A DNA stretch of 64,000 bases, taken from assembly GCA_019694975.1 (NCBI GenBank), contig JAIBAY010000004.1, positions 62,001 through 126,000 on the forward strand. Direction: 5' to 3'. The DNA is from Chitinophagales bacterium. Lineage in GTDB: Bacteria > Bacteroidota > Bacteroidia > Chitinophagales > UBA10324. Below, piece by piece: positions 9,045-18,166 of the stretch (the first letter of the stretch is position 1; each line of letters begins with the position of its first letter). The notes beneath the pieces were generated by a model. The model searched no databases, was not told the origin of the DNA, and was given only the letters and a program-made list of their open reading frames with translations. Both the position numbers and the translations under genes were made by a program.

Positions 9045-11564
9045 TCAGCTGTTTTGGTACCGGTTAAAAAACCAGACTTTTAATAAATCCGCGGTAATGA
9101 CGTAGGCCACTACAATGGCGGCAATTGCTCCGAGGAAAGGAAGCGGTAAAGGGATAAGGCCGGCTTCCGAAGCGAATGGAAGGTAAGGAAAGACAATGGT
9201 GAGTGCAAGCGCTGTTACACTGAGCAACAGCAATGACCTCGCAGGCCTGCTTTTAAAGAAATTTTTTTGTGTGCGGATAATAAAAAGGATGAGCAATTCC
9301 GTAAGGACAGATTCAATGAACCAGCCCGTTTGAAATGCGGATTCTTTCACCCGTAAAACATAGTATAAAACCAGGAAAGTGATCACATCAAATACAGAAC
9401 TCTGAATACCGAAAACAAGCATGTAGGTCCGAATCATCCTCAAATTCCATTTCCCCGGTTTTTTTAACTGATCATCATCTACATTATCAGATGCCACCGC
9501 CAGGTATGGAAAATCAGTCATGAAATTGGTCAGCAGGATTTGTTTCGGAAGCATCGGCAAAAAGGGAAGGATAAGTGATGCGGCTGCTACACTGCACATG
9601 TTGCCGAACGTGGAACCTGTGCTGATATAAAGGTATTTTAAGGTGTTCGCAAATGTTTTTCTTCCTTCAGTAATACCATCCACCAATACTGATAAATCTT
9701 TTTCCATCAGCACAATATCGGCGGCCTCCTTTGCCACATCAGCAGCATTGTCAACAGAGATACCGATATCCGCGGCATTAATCGCTGACACATCATTGAT
9801 TCCATCGCCCATATAGGCGACGGTATAAGATTTCCTCAATGCTTGAATAATACGCTCTTTCTGCTGTGGTTCCACCTCCGCAAAAAGGTGTGTCCTCTTC
9901 GCCAGCTGAACAAGCGCTTCAGAGCTGGTATTAATAAGCTCTTCGCCCGTCATGATTACCGGATCGGGAATGCCGATTTGCATGGCAATTGACTTCGCTA
10001 CATTCTTATTGTCTCCGGTAATTATCTTAAGGCCAATATGTAATGTCTGCAGTGATTCAATAGTTTCCGCAATAGCCTGTTTAACCGGATCCTGTAATAA
10101 AATGAATCCGGCAAAAACCAGGTCTCTCTCATCTTCTTTTGTGATGTTGTCTGTGGTGATCAGTTTGTAAGCAATGCCGATGGCACGCAGGCCGTTTGCG
10201 CTATATTCCTCAAAGAGCATATTCAGTGCATCGATGTGCTCATGGAGAGGCGTGATGACGTTGCCCGGCAATCTGACGGCGGTGCAGATGCCGGCTATTT
10301 CCCTGAAGGCGCCCTTACTGATGAGCAGCTTCTCATCGGCTGTTTTTACGGCAATGCTCAGGCGCTTTCGGATAAAATCATAGGGCACTTCACTGAGTTT
10401 CAGTGGCGGTGATCCTGCTGCATGGCTAAGTTGTTTCAGCGCATCATCAATCGGGTTGGCATAACCTGCCTGCAGGCTGGCGTTCCATACTGCAAGTTGT
10501 TCAACGAACTCATCGTGACTTCCGCCGCCATTTACCAGGCCGTGTACCCTGATGATGCCTTCCGTTATAGTACCGGTTTTGTCGGTGCAGAGTAAGTTTA
10601 CTTCTCCGAGGTTTTGAATGGAGGTGAGTTTTCTTACGATTACTTTTTTCTGAAGGATTCGTTTGGCGCCTGCACTCATGGCGATGGTGGTGATAGCGGG
10701 CAGTAATTCGGGAGCCATTCCCACCGCCAGCGCGAGGGCGAAAAGCGCCGATTCCATGACGCTCTTATGATTGAGCAGGTTAACAAGGAGGATAAAGATG
10801 GAGAGCACCAGTGTAATCTTCATCAGGAAAAAACCGAAGTCCCTGATGCCCTTTTCGAAGGTTGTTTCCACCGTAGCGGAAGCACTTTGTACAATGGTTC
10901 CAAACAGGGAGTTGTTGCCTGTTTGAATCGCCAGCGCTTTGGCATTGCCGCTTACGATACTCGACCCTTCCCAAAGACAGTTTGTTCTTTTTGGCAGTTC
11001 CGTCTGTTCAGGTAATGTGCCGGCCTGCTTTCTTACAGGAAAGGATTCGCCTGTAAGGCTCGATTCATTGGCATGCAGTTCATTCGATTCCAGAATCAGG
11101 CAATCCGCGGGTATGATATCACCGGCATTAAATACGAGAACATCGCCGGGCACCACCGCCACGGAGTCAATTTCCTGCTCTATTCCGTCACGTATCACGT
11201 TGCAGCGCAGCGAAATCATCGACTGCAGTTTCTCCACCACCCTGCCGGCATTGCGTTCCTGAAAAAAACTGAGCAACCCTGATGACAGGATGATGAAGAG
11301 AATAATGACAACATCGGAAGGATCGCCGAGGAATGCAGATAGAACAACAGCACCAATCAGGAGCAGCATGAGCGGGCTCTTGAATTGTGCGATGAATAGT
11401 TTGGTTTCTTTACTGAAAACAGATTGTGCTCTCTTTTGTCTGCCGGTCTTCGCATGGATCTGTGCAGCCGCTTGTTCACTGAGGCCGCATGCGCCACTGT
11501 TTAATTTTTTTAACCAGTAGTCTGTATTATACTGCCAGAAATAATTCGGGGAGGCTGTTGGCAT
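9045..11564 (-). CDS. mgtA: Magnesium-translocating P-type ATPase
   Basis: An 839-residue P3B-type ATPase that imports Mg2+ across the inner membrane at the cost of ATP. Visible hallmarks are the actuator loop LTGESFPV, the phosphorylated Asp in LLCTDKTGTIT, TGDNKNVA and the hinge GDGINDVSA. An N-terminal cation-ATPase domain and ten predicted helices are consistent with MgtA/MgtB. The length is slightly below the enterobacterial protein. The gene stands alone; no Mg2+-responsive leader was recognised in the 190 bp upstream. Low-Mg2+ induction would be the family norm but is not shown here. Confidence 0.9.
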   Translation of the reverse strand: MPTASPNYFWQYNTDYWLKKLNSGACGLSEQAAAQIHAKTGRQKRAQSVFSKETKLFIAQFKSPLMLLLIGAVVLSAFLGDPSDVVIILFIILSSGLLSFFQERNAGRVVEKLQSMISLRCNVIRDGIEQEIDSVAVVPGDVLVFNAGDIIPADCLILESNELHANESSLTGESFPVRKQAGTLPEQTELPKRTNCLWEGSSIVSGNAKALAIQTGNNSLFGTIVQSASATVETTFEKGIRDFGFFLMKITLVLSIFILLVNLLNHKSVMESALFALALAVGMAPELLPAITTIAMSAGAKRILQKKVIVRKLTSIQNLGEVNLLCTDKTGTITEGIIRVHGLVNGGGSHDEFVEQLAVWNASLQAGYANPIDDALKQLSHAAGSPPLKLSEVPYDFIRKRLSIAVKTADEKLLISKGAFREIAGICTAVRLPGNVITPLHEHIDALNMLFEEYSANGLRAIGIAYKLITTDNITKEDERDLVFAGFILLQDPVKQAIAETIESLQTLHIGLKIITGDNKNVAKSIAMQIGIPDPVIMTGEELINTSSEALVQLAKRTHLFAEVEPQQKERIIQALRKSYTVAYMGDGINDVSAINAADIGISVDNAADVAKEAADIVLMEKDLSVLVDGITEGRKTFANTLKYLYISTGSTFGNMCSVAAASLILPFLPMLPKQILLTNFMTDFPYLAVASDNVDDDQLKKPGKWNLRMIRTYMLVFGIQSSVFDVITFLVLYYVLRVKESAFQTGWFIESVLTELLILFIIRTQKNFFKSRPARSLLLLSVTALALTIVFPYLPFASEAGLIPLPLPFLGAIAAIVVAYVITADLLKVWFFNRYQNS

Positions 11565-11755
11565 AAAACTGATTTGACAAAGCGTCGGCTGTTCCAGAAG
11601 CAGGCAAGTGATTGGCCGGTGCTGCCGATAGCCATTACTTTACATGGTGTTAAATTAATGCTTTGTTGCACGGTGAACTGCATAAGCAACAGCCCCGATG
11701 GTTGCTGCAGTGTTATGATACTTTCATAACTCACTCAAAAAGCAGCATTATTTAA

Positions 11756-12286
11756 TCAACCTGGTAATATTTTTTCAAAACATACACTGCTTTCCAACCC
11801 TGCATATTGACCGTAGTTGGGAATCCGGTGGTAATGGTTCTTATGATAAAGACCAATTGCTTCCGGTTGATTCTTCCCTGTCTCGAGGATGAGTTTTCCG
11901 GCTGACAGTTCTGCCGCCCATTTTTCCAATGCCTGCAGCAGCATGGTGGCAATGCCTTTCCCGCGCTCAGCGGGCACCGTATACATCCGTTTTACTTCCA
12001 TCACATTTGCATCATAATTCCTGATGGCACCACAACCAACGGGGCTGAAGTTGTCATAGGCAACGATCACATGTTTTATTGTGCCTGTTTTATTGAGCTG
12101 CGCATAAAATGCGTGATCCTCACCATCGCGTACGACGAGTTCTGCGTCAAGCTGTTTTACCAGTTCTATGAAATCGGAATTTTCAGCGTCTGTTCTGATT
12201 ATCCTGATCAAACGTGTTAATGGATTAGTGGTGATGATGTTTTGCATTGCAAACGGTGAAGTTAAGTATGTACCATTTCTTTCCAT
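11756..12286 (-). CDS. GNAT family N-acetyltransferase
   Basis: A 176-residue acetyltransferase. The acetyl-CoA binding loop is visible as YTVPAERGKGIATMLL (R/Q-x-x-G-x-G/A type), preceded by the beta4 strand VMEVKRMY and followed by LILETGKNQPEAIGLYHKNHY, the usual beta5 region. It should transfer acetyl from acetyl-CoA to an amine on a small molecule or protein; the substrate cannot be read from the sequence. A downstream Met (residue 14, position 12247) is an alternative start. It is followed by the Mg2+ ATPase gene in the same orientation, 191 bp apart. Confidence 0.85.
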   Translation of the reverse strand: MERNGTYLTSPFAMQNIITTNPLTRLIRIIRTDAENSDFIELVKQLDAELVVRDGEDHAFYAQLNKTGTIKHVIVAYDNFSPVGCGAIRNYDANVMEVKRMYTVPAERGKGIATMLLQALEKWAAELSAGKLILETGKNQPEAIGLYHKNHYHRIPNYGQYAGLESSVCFEKILPG

Positions 12287-12406
12287 TATTGATCTGAATC
12301 GCTGGTATGCATTGAAAAAGGCAGTGGCTTACATCTTATTTTGTTACAGCGCAGGCAACGGATAAAATCGGAATAGTTAAAATCAGTGGCATCTAATGTC
12401 TGTCAA

Positions 12407-12451
12407 GGTTAAGACAGGTTAAAATGCGTTAAAGTTTTTCAGATTTGTTAA
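12407..12451. promoter_or_regulatory. Tandem GGTTAA repeats, second putative response-regulator box
   Basis: GGTTAA starts at 12407 and 12417, CGTTAA at 12427 and TGTTAA at 12446: three half-sites spaced exactly 10 bp and a fourth 19 bp on. GGTTAA is the reverse complement of TTAACC, repeated at 10- and 21-bp spacing at 2495-2531. The array lies 75-120 bp upstream of the gene at 12526. Confidence 0.45.
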
Positions 12452-12525
12452 GACTCGACAGCGATGGCACATGTATTGAATCCGGTTGCTCATACTAACA
12501 TTAAATCTTAACCTAAAAAAAACTT

Positions 12526-12990
12526 ATGAAAAGCACAAGCGTAAAAATTACATTGTTTGCTGTTGCCATCAGCGGATTGCTGACCATGCATGCCACTGCA
12601 CAAACAACCCAAACAAAGGCACCGGCCTCTGCGGCTTCTACAGAGGCAAAAAAAACGGAATCGAAAGATGCCAAGAAGCAGGAGTTCACGAAGCACCTGA
12701 ATGAAATACAACCAAAGGTGCAGGACTACACCGCCAAAGCGGCATCAGAAAAAAATGCTGAATTCAGCAATGAAGCGGCGAAGCTGAATAGCATGGTGAA
12801 TGATTTCAAAACCAGGCTCGACCGTTACGACAGCACGCCGGCTGCTCAACATGAACAGTATGTGCAGGCCATGACCAAAGACTGGGAAGCTATCAATGTG
12901 CAGCACAAAAAGGTGGAAGGCATGTATAATAAGCTGCATGCAAACAAACCGGAAAAAGCAGCACCCAAAGAAGCGGCCTCTCCGAAGTAA
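12526..12990 (+). CDS. Small secreted Ala/Lys-rich protein, function unknown
   Basis: A 154-residue protein with a clear signal peptide (residues 1-25, cleavage near ATAQ). The mature part is rich in Ala, Lys and Glu, begins with a low-complexity Thr/Ala/Lys stretch, has a helical and probably coiled-coil middle, and ends in a basic Ala/Pro/Lys tail. No enzyme motif was found. It is monocistronic, ending in a strong terminator at 13011. The GGTTAA array upstream suggests control by an OmpR-type regulator, possibly the one at 294-983. Confidence 0.72.
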   Translation: MKSTSVKITLFAVAISGLLTMHATAQTTQTKAPASAASTEAKKTESKDAKKQEFTKHLNEIQPKVQDYTAKAASEKNAEFSNEAAKLNSMVNDFKTRLDRYDSTPAAQHEQYVQAMTKDWEAINVQHKKVEGMYNKLHANKPEKAAPKEAASPK

Positions 12991-13010
12991 GAGAGATTGA
13001 TCACTCAACA

Positions 13011-13045
13011 AAAATGCCCCCGGTTTACGCTGAGGGCATTTTTGT
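13011..13045 (+). terminator. Intrinsic terminator
   Basis: AAAATGCCC (13011-13019) pairs with GGGCATTTT (13034-13042), and a T-run follows the stem. It lies 21 bp after the stop codon of the small secreted protein. The 205 bp from here to 13247 hold no gene or site I can recognise. Confidence 0.8.
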
Positions 13046-13247
13046 TACACTAAGATCAAAATGGTTTCTCGCTGTGACAGCGGTTTAGTTGTAATTTGAA
13101 ACCACTTGCACTTAAGATGGAACAGGCTGCTGCTTCATACGCTATTTAATTTTGATAAAGCTGACTTCATTCATCAACGGAAGTAACACCTGCGGCATCA
13201 GCGTGGATCATACATTCCAATAGATAACAACCCTTGCTGGATAAAAC

Positions 13248-14807
13248 TCAATTATCGTAGTATGTTTCCTCCGGTTCTATCCACAATACGGAGTTGCCTG
13301 TGCCATATTCATTTTCATCATACAACGGGTTTTCCGGATCGATGATCCAGTTACCATCCACGATATATTTGTAAGTATATTTTCCGGCCGGCAGGTAAAC
13401 CGGCGCTGACCAGATGCCATTGTTCTTTTGCATGGGATAGCCCGGCTCCGCCCAATTGTTGAAGCTGCCGCTGATATATACTTTTTTAGCATCGGGATAT
13501 TTGCGCAATTGAAAAGTATAGTTGGCTTTAACGGTGCGCACAGAATTCATCAAGTCACCGCTGCCGGAAGTAACAGGATTGGCCGGATCGGTGATCCATT
13601 GTCCGTCAACAATAAACTTATATTCATAAGTGCCGGGCCGCAATACATAGGGAATTTTCCATCCTGTGGCAGACTTCGTCATCTGCAACTCCTGCGTGTT
13701 CCATGCATTAAAGTTTCCGCTCAGGATTACGCTTTTCGCATTCGTGTATCCGTTGAGCGTGAAAAACAAGGTATCGCCAAGGCTCATGAAGGAATTGAAG
13801 TTGCCATTGCCATCGGGCCGCGTTACCTTATTCTTCGGATCGAGGATCCAGTTTTTATCCACTATAAATTTATAAGCATGTGTGCCTTCATTCAGGTACA
13901 GCGGCAGCCGCCAGCCTGTTGCCGTGCGTTGCATTATAAGTTCCTTTTCATTCCAGTTATTAAAACTGCCACAGAGTACTACACGCTTAGCGTCACTATA
14001 TCCATCCAGTGCAAAGACATAGTTGTAATGAAAATAGGCCGAGTTATAGGAACCTTGTCCGTCACTTTCACGCCGGAGGTTGTTTGCATCGTAAATCCAT
14101 AATCCGTCTACGATGTATTTATAAAGGTACTTGCCCGGTTTCAGTTTTTGAATGGCCACCCAACCGCTGTCGGTTCGTTGCATGGCAATGCCATTGGTGC
14201 TCCAGTTGTTAAAGTTGCCGCTCAGGTAAACACGCGAGGCCTGTGTGTAACCGCGCAGGCGGAAAATGGTTTCATCTTTCTTTGGATTCTCAAATACGGA
14301 AGGTGCGGATTTCCAGCTGTTGGTACCATACTCCACAGGCAATGGATAACCGGGTGATCCGGCTACTGCTTTCGGATGGTCGATGTAAATGGGCTGTTGT
14401 CCCCAGCTGATGGCATCGCCTTTATCTACAGGCTTGGCAATCTCAATCACGTTCTTGTCTGCATGATGAATAGACCACCCTTCTTTACTGAGTGTGCCAA
14501 GTTGCCGGTAGGTCCAGAGGCTGTCTTCTTTCAGTTTAAAAAAACCAAGCATTTTATTGAGTTCATCGGGCAACTGTTTGTCAAACCGGACGATGATCAT
14601 CCCGTTTTCGATCCGCAGCGATTCATTCTTTTGCGCAGTGGCAGCGACCGGTAACAACAAGCACATTAAGATTACAGCTAATAGCCATCCTGAACTGCGC
14701 CACTGCTTAGGCAACAATCCATTCACCCTGTCATTCAATAGCTGCAGCAGGAAGGCAGAGTGCCTGCCGGCAACATGCATTGGATGGTATGAAGAGCTTT
14801 TCATCAT
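13248..14807 (-). CDS. Secreted protein with four AMPK-type glycogen-binding modules
   Basis: A 519-residue protein. A hydrophobic segment (WLLAVILMCLLLPVAATAQ, about residues 42-60) looks like a signal peptide or anchor behind a basic N-terminus. After about 120 residues of unassigned sequence come four tandem modules, each with G(N/S)FN(N/A)W and a later YK(Y/F)IVD(G/K)xWxxD, the pattern of the AMPK-beta glycogen-binding domain (CBM48/E-set). No catalytic domain and no T9SS tail follow. The start overlaps the protease gene by ATGA, so translation is coupled. A role in binding alpha-glucan or a related polymer is an inference from the modules. Confidence 0.8.
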   Translation of the reverse strand: MMKSSSYHPMHVAGRHSAFLLQLLNDRVNGLLPKQWRSSGWLLAVILMCLLLPVAATAQKNESLRIENGMIIVRFDKQLPDELNKMLGFFKLKEDSLWTYRQLGTLSKEGWSIHHADKNVIEIAKPVDKGDAISWGQQPIYIDHPKAVAGSPGYPLPVEYGTNSWKSAPSVFENPKKDETIFRLRGYTQASRVYLSGNFNNWSTNGIAMQRTDSGWVAIQKLKPGKYLYKYIVDGLWIYDANNLRRESDGQGSYNSAYFHYNYVFALDGYSDAKRVVLCGSFNNWNEKELIMQRTATGWRLPLYLNEGTHAYKFIVDKNWILDPKNKVTRPDGNGNFNSFMSLGDTLFFTLNGYTNAKSVILSGNFNAWNTQELQMTKSATGWKIPYVLRPGTYEYKFIVDGQWITDPANPVTSGSGDLMNSVRTVKANYTFQLRKYPDAKKVYISGSFNNWAEPGYPMQKNNGIWSAPVYLPAGKYTYKYIVDGNWIIDPENPLYDENEYGTGNSVLWIEPEETYYDN

Positions 14808-15820
14808 TGTGGCTTCGTGTTATAAAAATACATGGTTAATTGCTTTTTACGGAAATTAATAATCACGCGCCCTTCCGCGAGGAAATTAAATCCGAGAATG
14901 CCGTCGATGCCGGTATTGTAAGCTGCCTGAAGTCCGGCCAGTCCGGCCAGAATGGTTTGTGAATTCGTAAAGGTGTGTGATCCGATCGTGAGTTCATCGA
15001 GCTCGCCGCCGAAAACTTCAACGCGTTGATTGTTGGTACCCGTGAGTGAATTCCTGCTGCCAAGCCGGAAATGCTCAAGTACTTTTTTGGGGACATCATT
15101 GCCGAGCACATTAATTTCCGCACCTGTGTCGAGACAATACCGCAGCTTATTCTCGCCTACTTTTGCCGCAATGAAAATGACATTGTTTTCCATATCAATG
15201 GGAACCTGCAGATCAGATTTTGTCGCTGCAGTTGCACTGTTTTGTTTGATCCTTTCGCCGCTTTTATCAAGCCGGTACAGGTATAGTACACTTTTGTCTA
15301 CGTCTATCTCCATTTCCAGGTCATTGAACAGGCTTGTGCCGAGTAAGCCAAGTACCTTCACCCCTTTGCTGTCTTCTATGTGCCCGAGGCTGACGAGATC
15401 GGCCCGCATGGACTTATAAAACAATTCCTGGATAGAAAGCCGGTTAACGGTAGTTTGTGTTATCTGTGCATTAAAACCTCCGGTCACGCTGCCGGCGCTG
15501 ACACCATCTTTACTTTTTCCTTTCCGGAAATAAGTCTTGTTCAATACAAGATAAGGAGCACCGGTGTCGAGGATGAAATTACCGGTGACGGAATCAACCG
15601 TTGCTTCCACCAGCAACAGGTTTTCGGCTCTCTTGATGGGTACCACCAGCACATCAAACTCTCCTTCCGGTTTCGACAACATCGACTGCTGAAACACCAC
15701 TGCTTTCGACTTACCGACTACCGGCCAGGCTGATGTAAAAAGCAACAGCAAAACCATTAACCATGTTGCAGCCAACTGACTGCACTCAATGGTTGGTAAG
15801 GAGATGCTGTTGATTTTCAT
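14804..15820 (-). CDS. Retropepsin-like aspartyl protease, secreted
   Basis: A 338-residue protein with an N-terminal hydrophobic segment (TWLMVLLLLFTSAWPVV) and two aspartyl-protease motifs, FILDTGAPYLVLN and YCLDTGAEINVLG, each followed later by a hydrophobic-Gly strand (LGLLGTSLF and GILGFNFLAEG). Two motifs in one chain suggest a self-contained pseudo-dimeric active site, as in pepsins, built from retropepsin-like halves. I chose the Met at 15820; one at 15856 would add 12 residues. The gene is first in a two-gene unit with the four-module carbohydrate-binding protein. The substrate is unknown. Confidence 0.8.
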   Translation of the reverse strand: MKINSISLPTIECSQLAATWLMVLLLLFTSAWPVVGKSKAVVFQQSMLSKPEGEFDVLVVPIKRAENLLLVEATVDSVTGNFILDTGAPYLVLNKTYFRKGKSKDGVSAGSVTGGFNAQITQTTVNRLSIQELFYKSMRADLVSLGHIEDSKGVKVLGLLGTSLFNDLEMEIDVDKSVLYLYRLDKSGERIKQNSATAATKSDLQVPIDMENNVIFIAAKVGENKLRYCLDTGAEINVLGNDVPKKVLEHFRLGSRNSLTGTNNQRVEVFGGELDELTIGSHTFTNSQTILAGLAGLQAAYNTGIDGILGFNFLAEGRVIINFRKKQLTMYFYNTKPQ

Positions 15821-16079
15821 GTTCAGTGCAAGTAACATTTGACGGTTAGCCACCAAAACTAATTTTCACAGGAATCTGTCCGGGTTGCTATAGGACATAC
15901 AAAGATGATCTTATGTTACAATTGGCAATGATGTTTTTTGTTATCGCCGGCTGCAATAATCTGTAAGCTGGTTTTTGGACAACCTTGCGAACCTGTAATG
16001 CCACACAAACACTGTTCACAGCGATGATCAGCTTTGGGCTGCAGCTCCCGGCCTTTTTTTTATTTCAGAAATAACCAAT

Positions 16080-16087
16080 TACTTTTG
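16080..16087 (+). promoter_or_regulatory. -7 element for the TetR/paa unit
   Basis: TACTTTTG matches TANNTTTG exactly and sits 21 bp before the TetR start codon. A T-rich stretch lies where the -33 element would be, without a clear TTG. The operator-like palindrome abuts it directly. The rest of 15857-16079 shows no gene. Confidence 0.45.
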
Positions 16088-16101
16088 CTAACAAATGTTA
16101 G
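16088..16101 (+). promoter_or_regulatory. TetR-type operator palindrome
   Basis: CTAACA-AA-TGTTAG is a perfect 6-2-6 inverted repeat lying between the -7 element and the start codon of the TetR gene, where bound repressor would block transcription. From memory, the Thermus PaaR site has the form CNAACGNNCGTTNG, and this site keeps that architecture with A/T at one position. No second copy was noticed in the window. Confidence 0.6.
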
Positions 16102-16107
16102 TCTGCG

Positions 16108-16689
16108 ATGCCTAAAGACAAGACGATCAAGCGGAAAGATCAGATCACGAAGATAGCACAGCATAAATTCAGGGAGAAGGGCTACCGTGCTGTTTCCATG
16201 CGGGAGCTGGCAGATCATGTAGGCATTGAAGCGGCCAGTTTCTACAATCACTTCGACTCAAAGGAGGGCATTCTGAAAGAAATCTGTTTCCGGATGGCTG
16301 CTGAATTTTTCAATGGCATTGACAAAGTGATCAATGAAGAAAAGCTGTCTGATAAGATATTGGAGAAGGCTATCCGATCGCATATTGCGGTAATTACTTC
16401 CAACACCGATGCCTCCGCTGTTTTCTTCCACGACTGGCGGTACCTGAGTGAGCCGTTTCTTACCGAGTTCAAAGCATTGCGACGCAACTACGAAAACATC
16501 TTCCGCAAGATTATAAGAGAAGGCATGAGCAACGGCACATTTAACAAGCTGGATGAAACATTTACTGTGCTCACCATTTTTTCATCACTCAACTGGGTGT
16601 ATGAATGGTATGATCCAAACGGGAAGTTTACACCTGTGCAGATTGCGGATAACCTCTCCAGGCTCATCCTCGACGGCATGAGAAAATAA
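16108..16689 (+). CDS. TetR/AcrR family regulator, probable PaaR-type
   Basis: A 193-residue regulator. The N-terminal helix-turn-helix is clear ([20 protein letters not shown] then [17 protein letters not shown]), and the C-terminal part is all-helical ligand-binding sequence. It lies 53 bp upstream of paaA in the same direction and behind a palindrome at its own promoter. By analogy with PaaR, phenylacetyl-CoA or another acyl-CoA would release it from DNA; this is inference from context. Its start places the first HTH residues normally. Confidence 0.85.
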   Translation: MPKDKTIKRKDQITKIAQHKFREKGYRAVSMRELADHVGIEAASFYNHFDSKEGILKEICFRMAAEFFNGIDKVINEEKLSDKILEKAIRSHIAVITSNTDASAVFFHDWRYLSEPFLTEFKALRRNYENIFRKIIREGMSNGTFNKLDETFTVLTIFSSLNWVYEWYDPNGKFTPVQIADNLSRLILDGMRK

Positions 16690-16742
16690 ATAGCATAAAC
16701 CATTCATCATCACGACGGAAAAACACCCTTCAATCTTTTTAT

Positions 16743-17735
16743 ATGTACGGCGGCGGCTACATTTTTACTGAACCTACTCAAAAAGAACGTGAGGAGCATG
16801 TGGATGATCCCGTCCTGCTCGCAGCATTTGAGGCTACGATTAACAGCGGTGAAAAGATTGAGCCGGAAGACTGGATGCCGTATGAATACCGCAGGCAACT
16901 CATCCGGCTGATTGAACAACATGCACATAGTGAAGTGATGGGTGCTTTGCCGGAAGGAGCATGGATCACCCGTGCACCGGGCTTTCGCCGCAAGCTGGCA
17001 CTGATAGCAAAGGTGCAGGATGAAGTAGGGCATGCGCAGTTACTCTATAATGCTGCCGAAACACTGGGTAAATCACGCGAGGCAATGATCAGCGATTTGC
17101 TGAGCGGAAAATCAAAATATTCCAACGTCTTTAACTATCCCGCCTTTACCTGGGCCGACGTTCCTGTCATCGGTTTCCTGATTGATGCCGGCGCCATTGT
17201 AAACCAGGTGGCTAACTCCAAAGGATCTTACGGCCCTTATTGCCGTGCCCTGGAACGCATCTGCTATGAAGAATCATTTCACATCAAGCAGGGCTACGAT
17301 GCATTTGTGGCGATGGCGCTGGGCACACCGTTGCAACGTGAAATGGTACAGGAAGCGCTCAACCGCTGGTGGAAGCCGATCATGCATTTCTTCGGTCCGC
17401 CGGATCAGCAGTCGCAGCATGGCGAGCAGCTGATGCGCTGGAAAGTGAAGATGGCCAGCAATGATGATATGCGGCAGCAGTTCCTGGATTCGTATGTGCC
17501 CAAGATTTGGGAACTTGGACTCACGCTGCCTGATCCGTTGCTGCAAAAAAATTCCGTTTCCGGCAAGTGGGAATACAGTGATCCTGACTGGGATGAGTTT
17601 CTGCGGGTGATTAATGGCGATGGTCCGTGCAATGCAGAACGATTGGCCGCCCGCCGTTTCGCCGAAGATCACGGCAGCTGGGTGCGGGAAGCACTGATGA
17701 ATCCACGCCAGGAGTTTTCCATTCCGCTTGCCTGA
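16743..17735 (+). CDS. paaA: 1,2-phenylacetyl-CoA epoxidase, catalytic subunit A
   Basis: A 330-residue ferritin-like di-iron oxygenase subunit, close to the usual 309-330. Metal-ligand helices are visible as [13 protein letters not shown] and [17 protein letters not shown]. With PaaC it forms the core that epoxidises the aromatic ring of phenylacetyl-CoA using O2 and electrons from PaaE, opening the aerobic hybrid pathway. It leads the paaABCD run; the downstream paaB start lies 22 bp after its stop. Confidence 0.94.
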   Translation: MYGGGYIFTEPTQKEREEHVDDPVLLAAFEATINSGEKIEPEDWMPYEYRRQLIRLIEQHAHSEVMGALPEGAWITRAPGFRRKLALIAKVQDEVGHAQLLYNAAETLGKSREAMISDLLSGKSKYSNVFNYPAFTWADVPVIGFLIDAGAIVNQVANSKGSYGPYCRALERICYEESFHIKQGYDAFVAMALGTPLQREMVQEALNRWWKPIMHFFGPPDQQSQHGEQLMRWKVKMASNDDMRQQFLDSYVPKIWELGLTLPDPLLQKNSVSGKWEYSDPDWDEFLRVINGDGPCNAERLAARRFAEDHGSWVREALMNPRQEFSIPLA

Positions 17736-17757
17736 TGATTGTTTAATAAATGGCACG

Positions 17758-18159
17758 ATGAAAACAAAAGCACCAATAATCGATCCGCGCATTCAGCGCC
17801 TTGACATGGAACCGTCGCTTGCTTTTCAACAACTGAAGACGATGGAGGAATGGGGCACCTTCGAAGTGTTTCACCAGAAAAAACGCGGCGAACAGCACAT
17901 CCACGCCGGTGTGGTACATGCGCCTGATCCGGAGATGGCGTTGATATTTGCCAAGGAACAATACGGCCGCCGGCTGAAATGCGCCAATATGTGGGTGGTA
18001 AAGTCATCGGACATCTATTCGCTGGGATATGCCAATGCCGACATGTTTGAGACCACGCCGGAAAAGATGTACCGCGAAGCCGGCGGTTACAAACTGCGCG
18101 ATAAGATCAATCAATTCAAGAAAGAGCAGAAGCTGCAGCATGCAGAGGCTGATAAATAA
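17758..18159 (+). CDS. paaB: 1,2-phenylacetyl-CoA epoxidase subunit B
   Basis: A 133-residue small subunit with WGTFEVFHQKKRGEQHIHAG near the N-terminus and MALIFAKEQYGRR in the middle, the PaaB pattern. It bridges PaaA-PaaC heterodimers in the epoxidase complex and has no catalytic metal. The start at 17758 is preferred; the frame is open from 17728, which would overlap paaA. A charged C-terminal extension (NQFKKEQKLQHAEADK) is slightly longer than in proteobacterial PaaB. Confidence 0.92.
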   Translation: MKTKAPIIDPRIQRLDMEPSLAFQQLKTMEEWGTFEVFHQKKRGEQHIHAGVVHAPDPEMALIFAKEQYGRRLKCANMWVVKSSDIYSLGYANADMFETTPEKMYREAGGYKLRDKINQFKKEQKLQHAEADK

Positions 18160-18166
18160 CCAACGT

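Noticed and set aside
13428-14102. 224-codon plus-strand frame opposite the glycogen-binding repeats
   Set aside because: Antisense shadow of a repetitive coding region.
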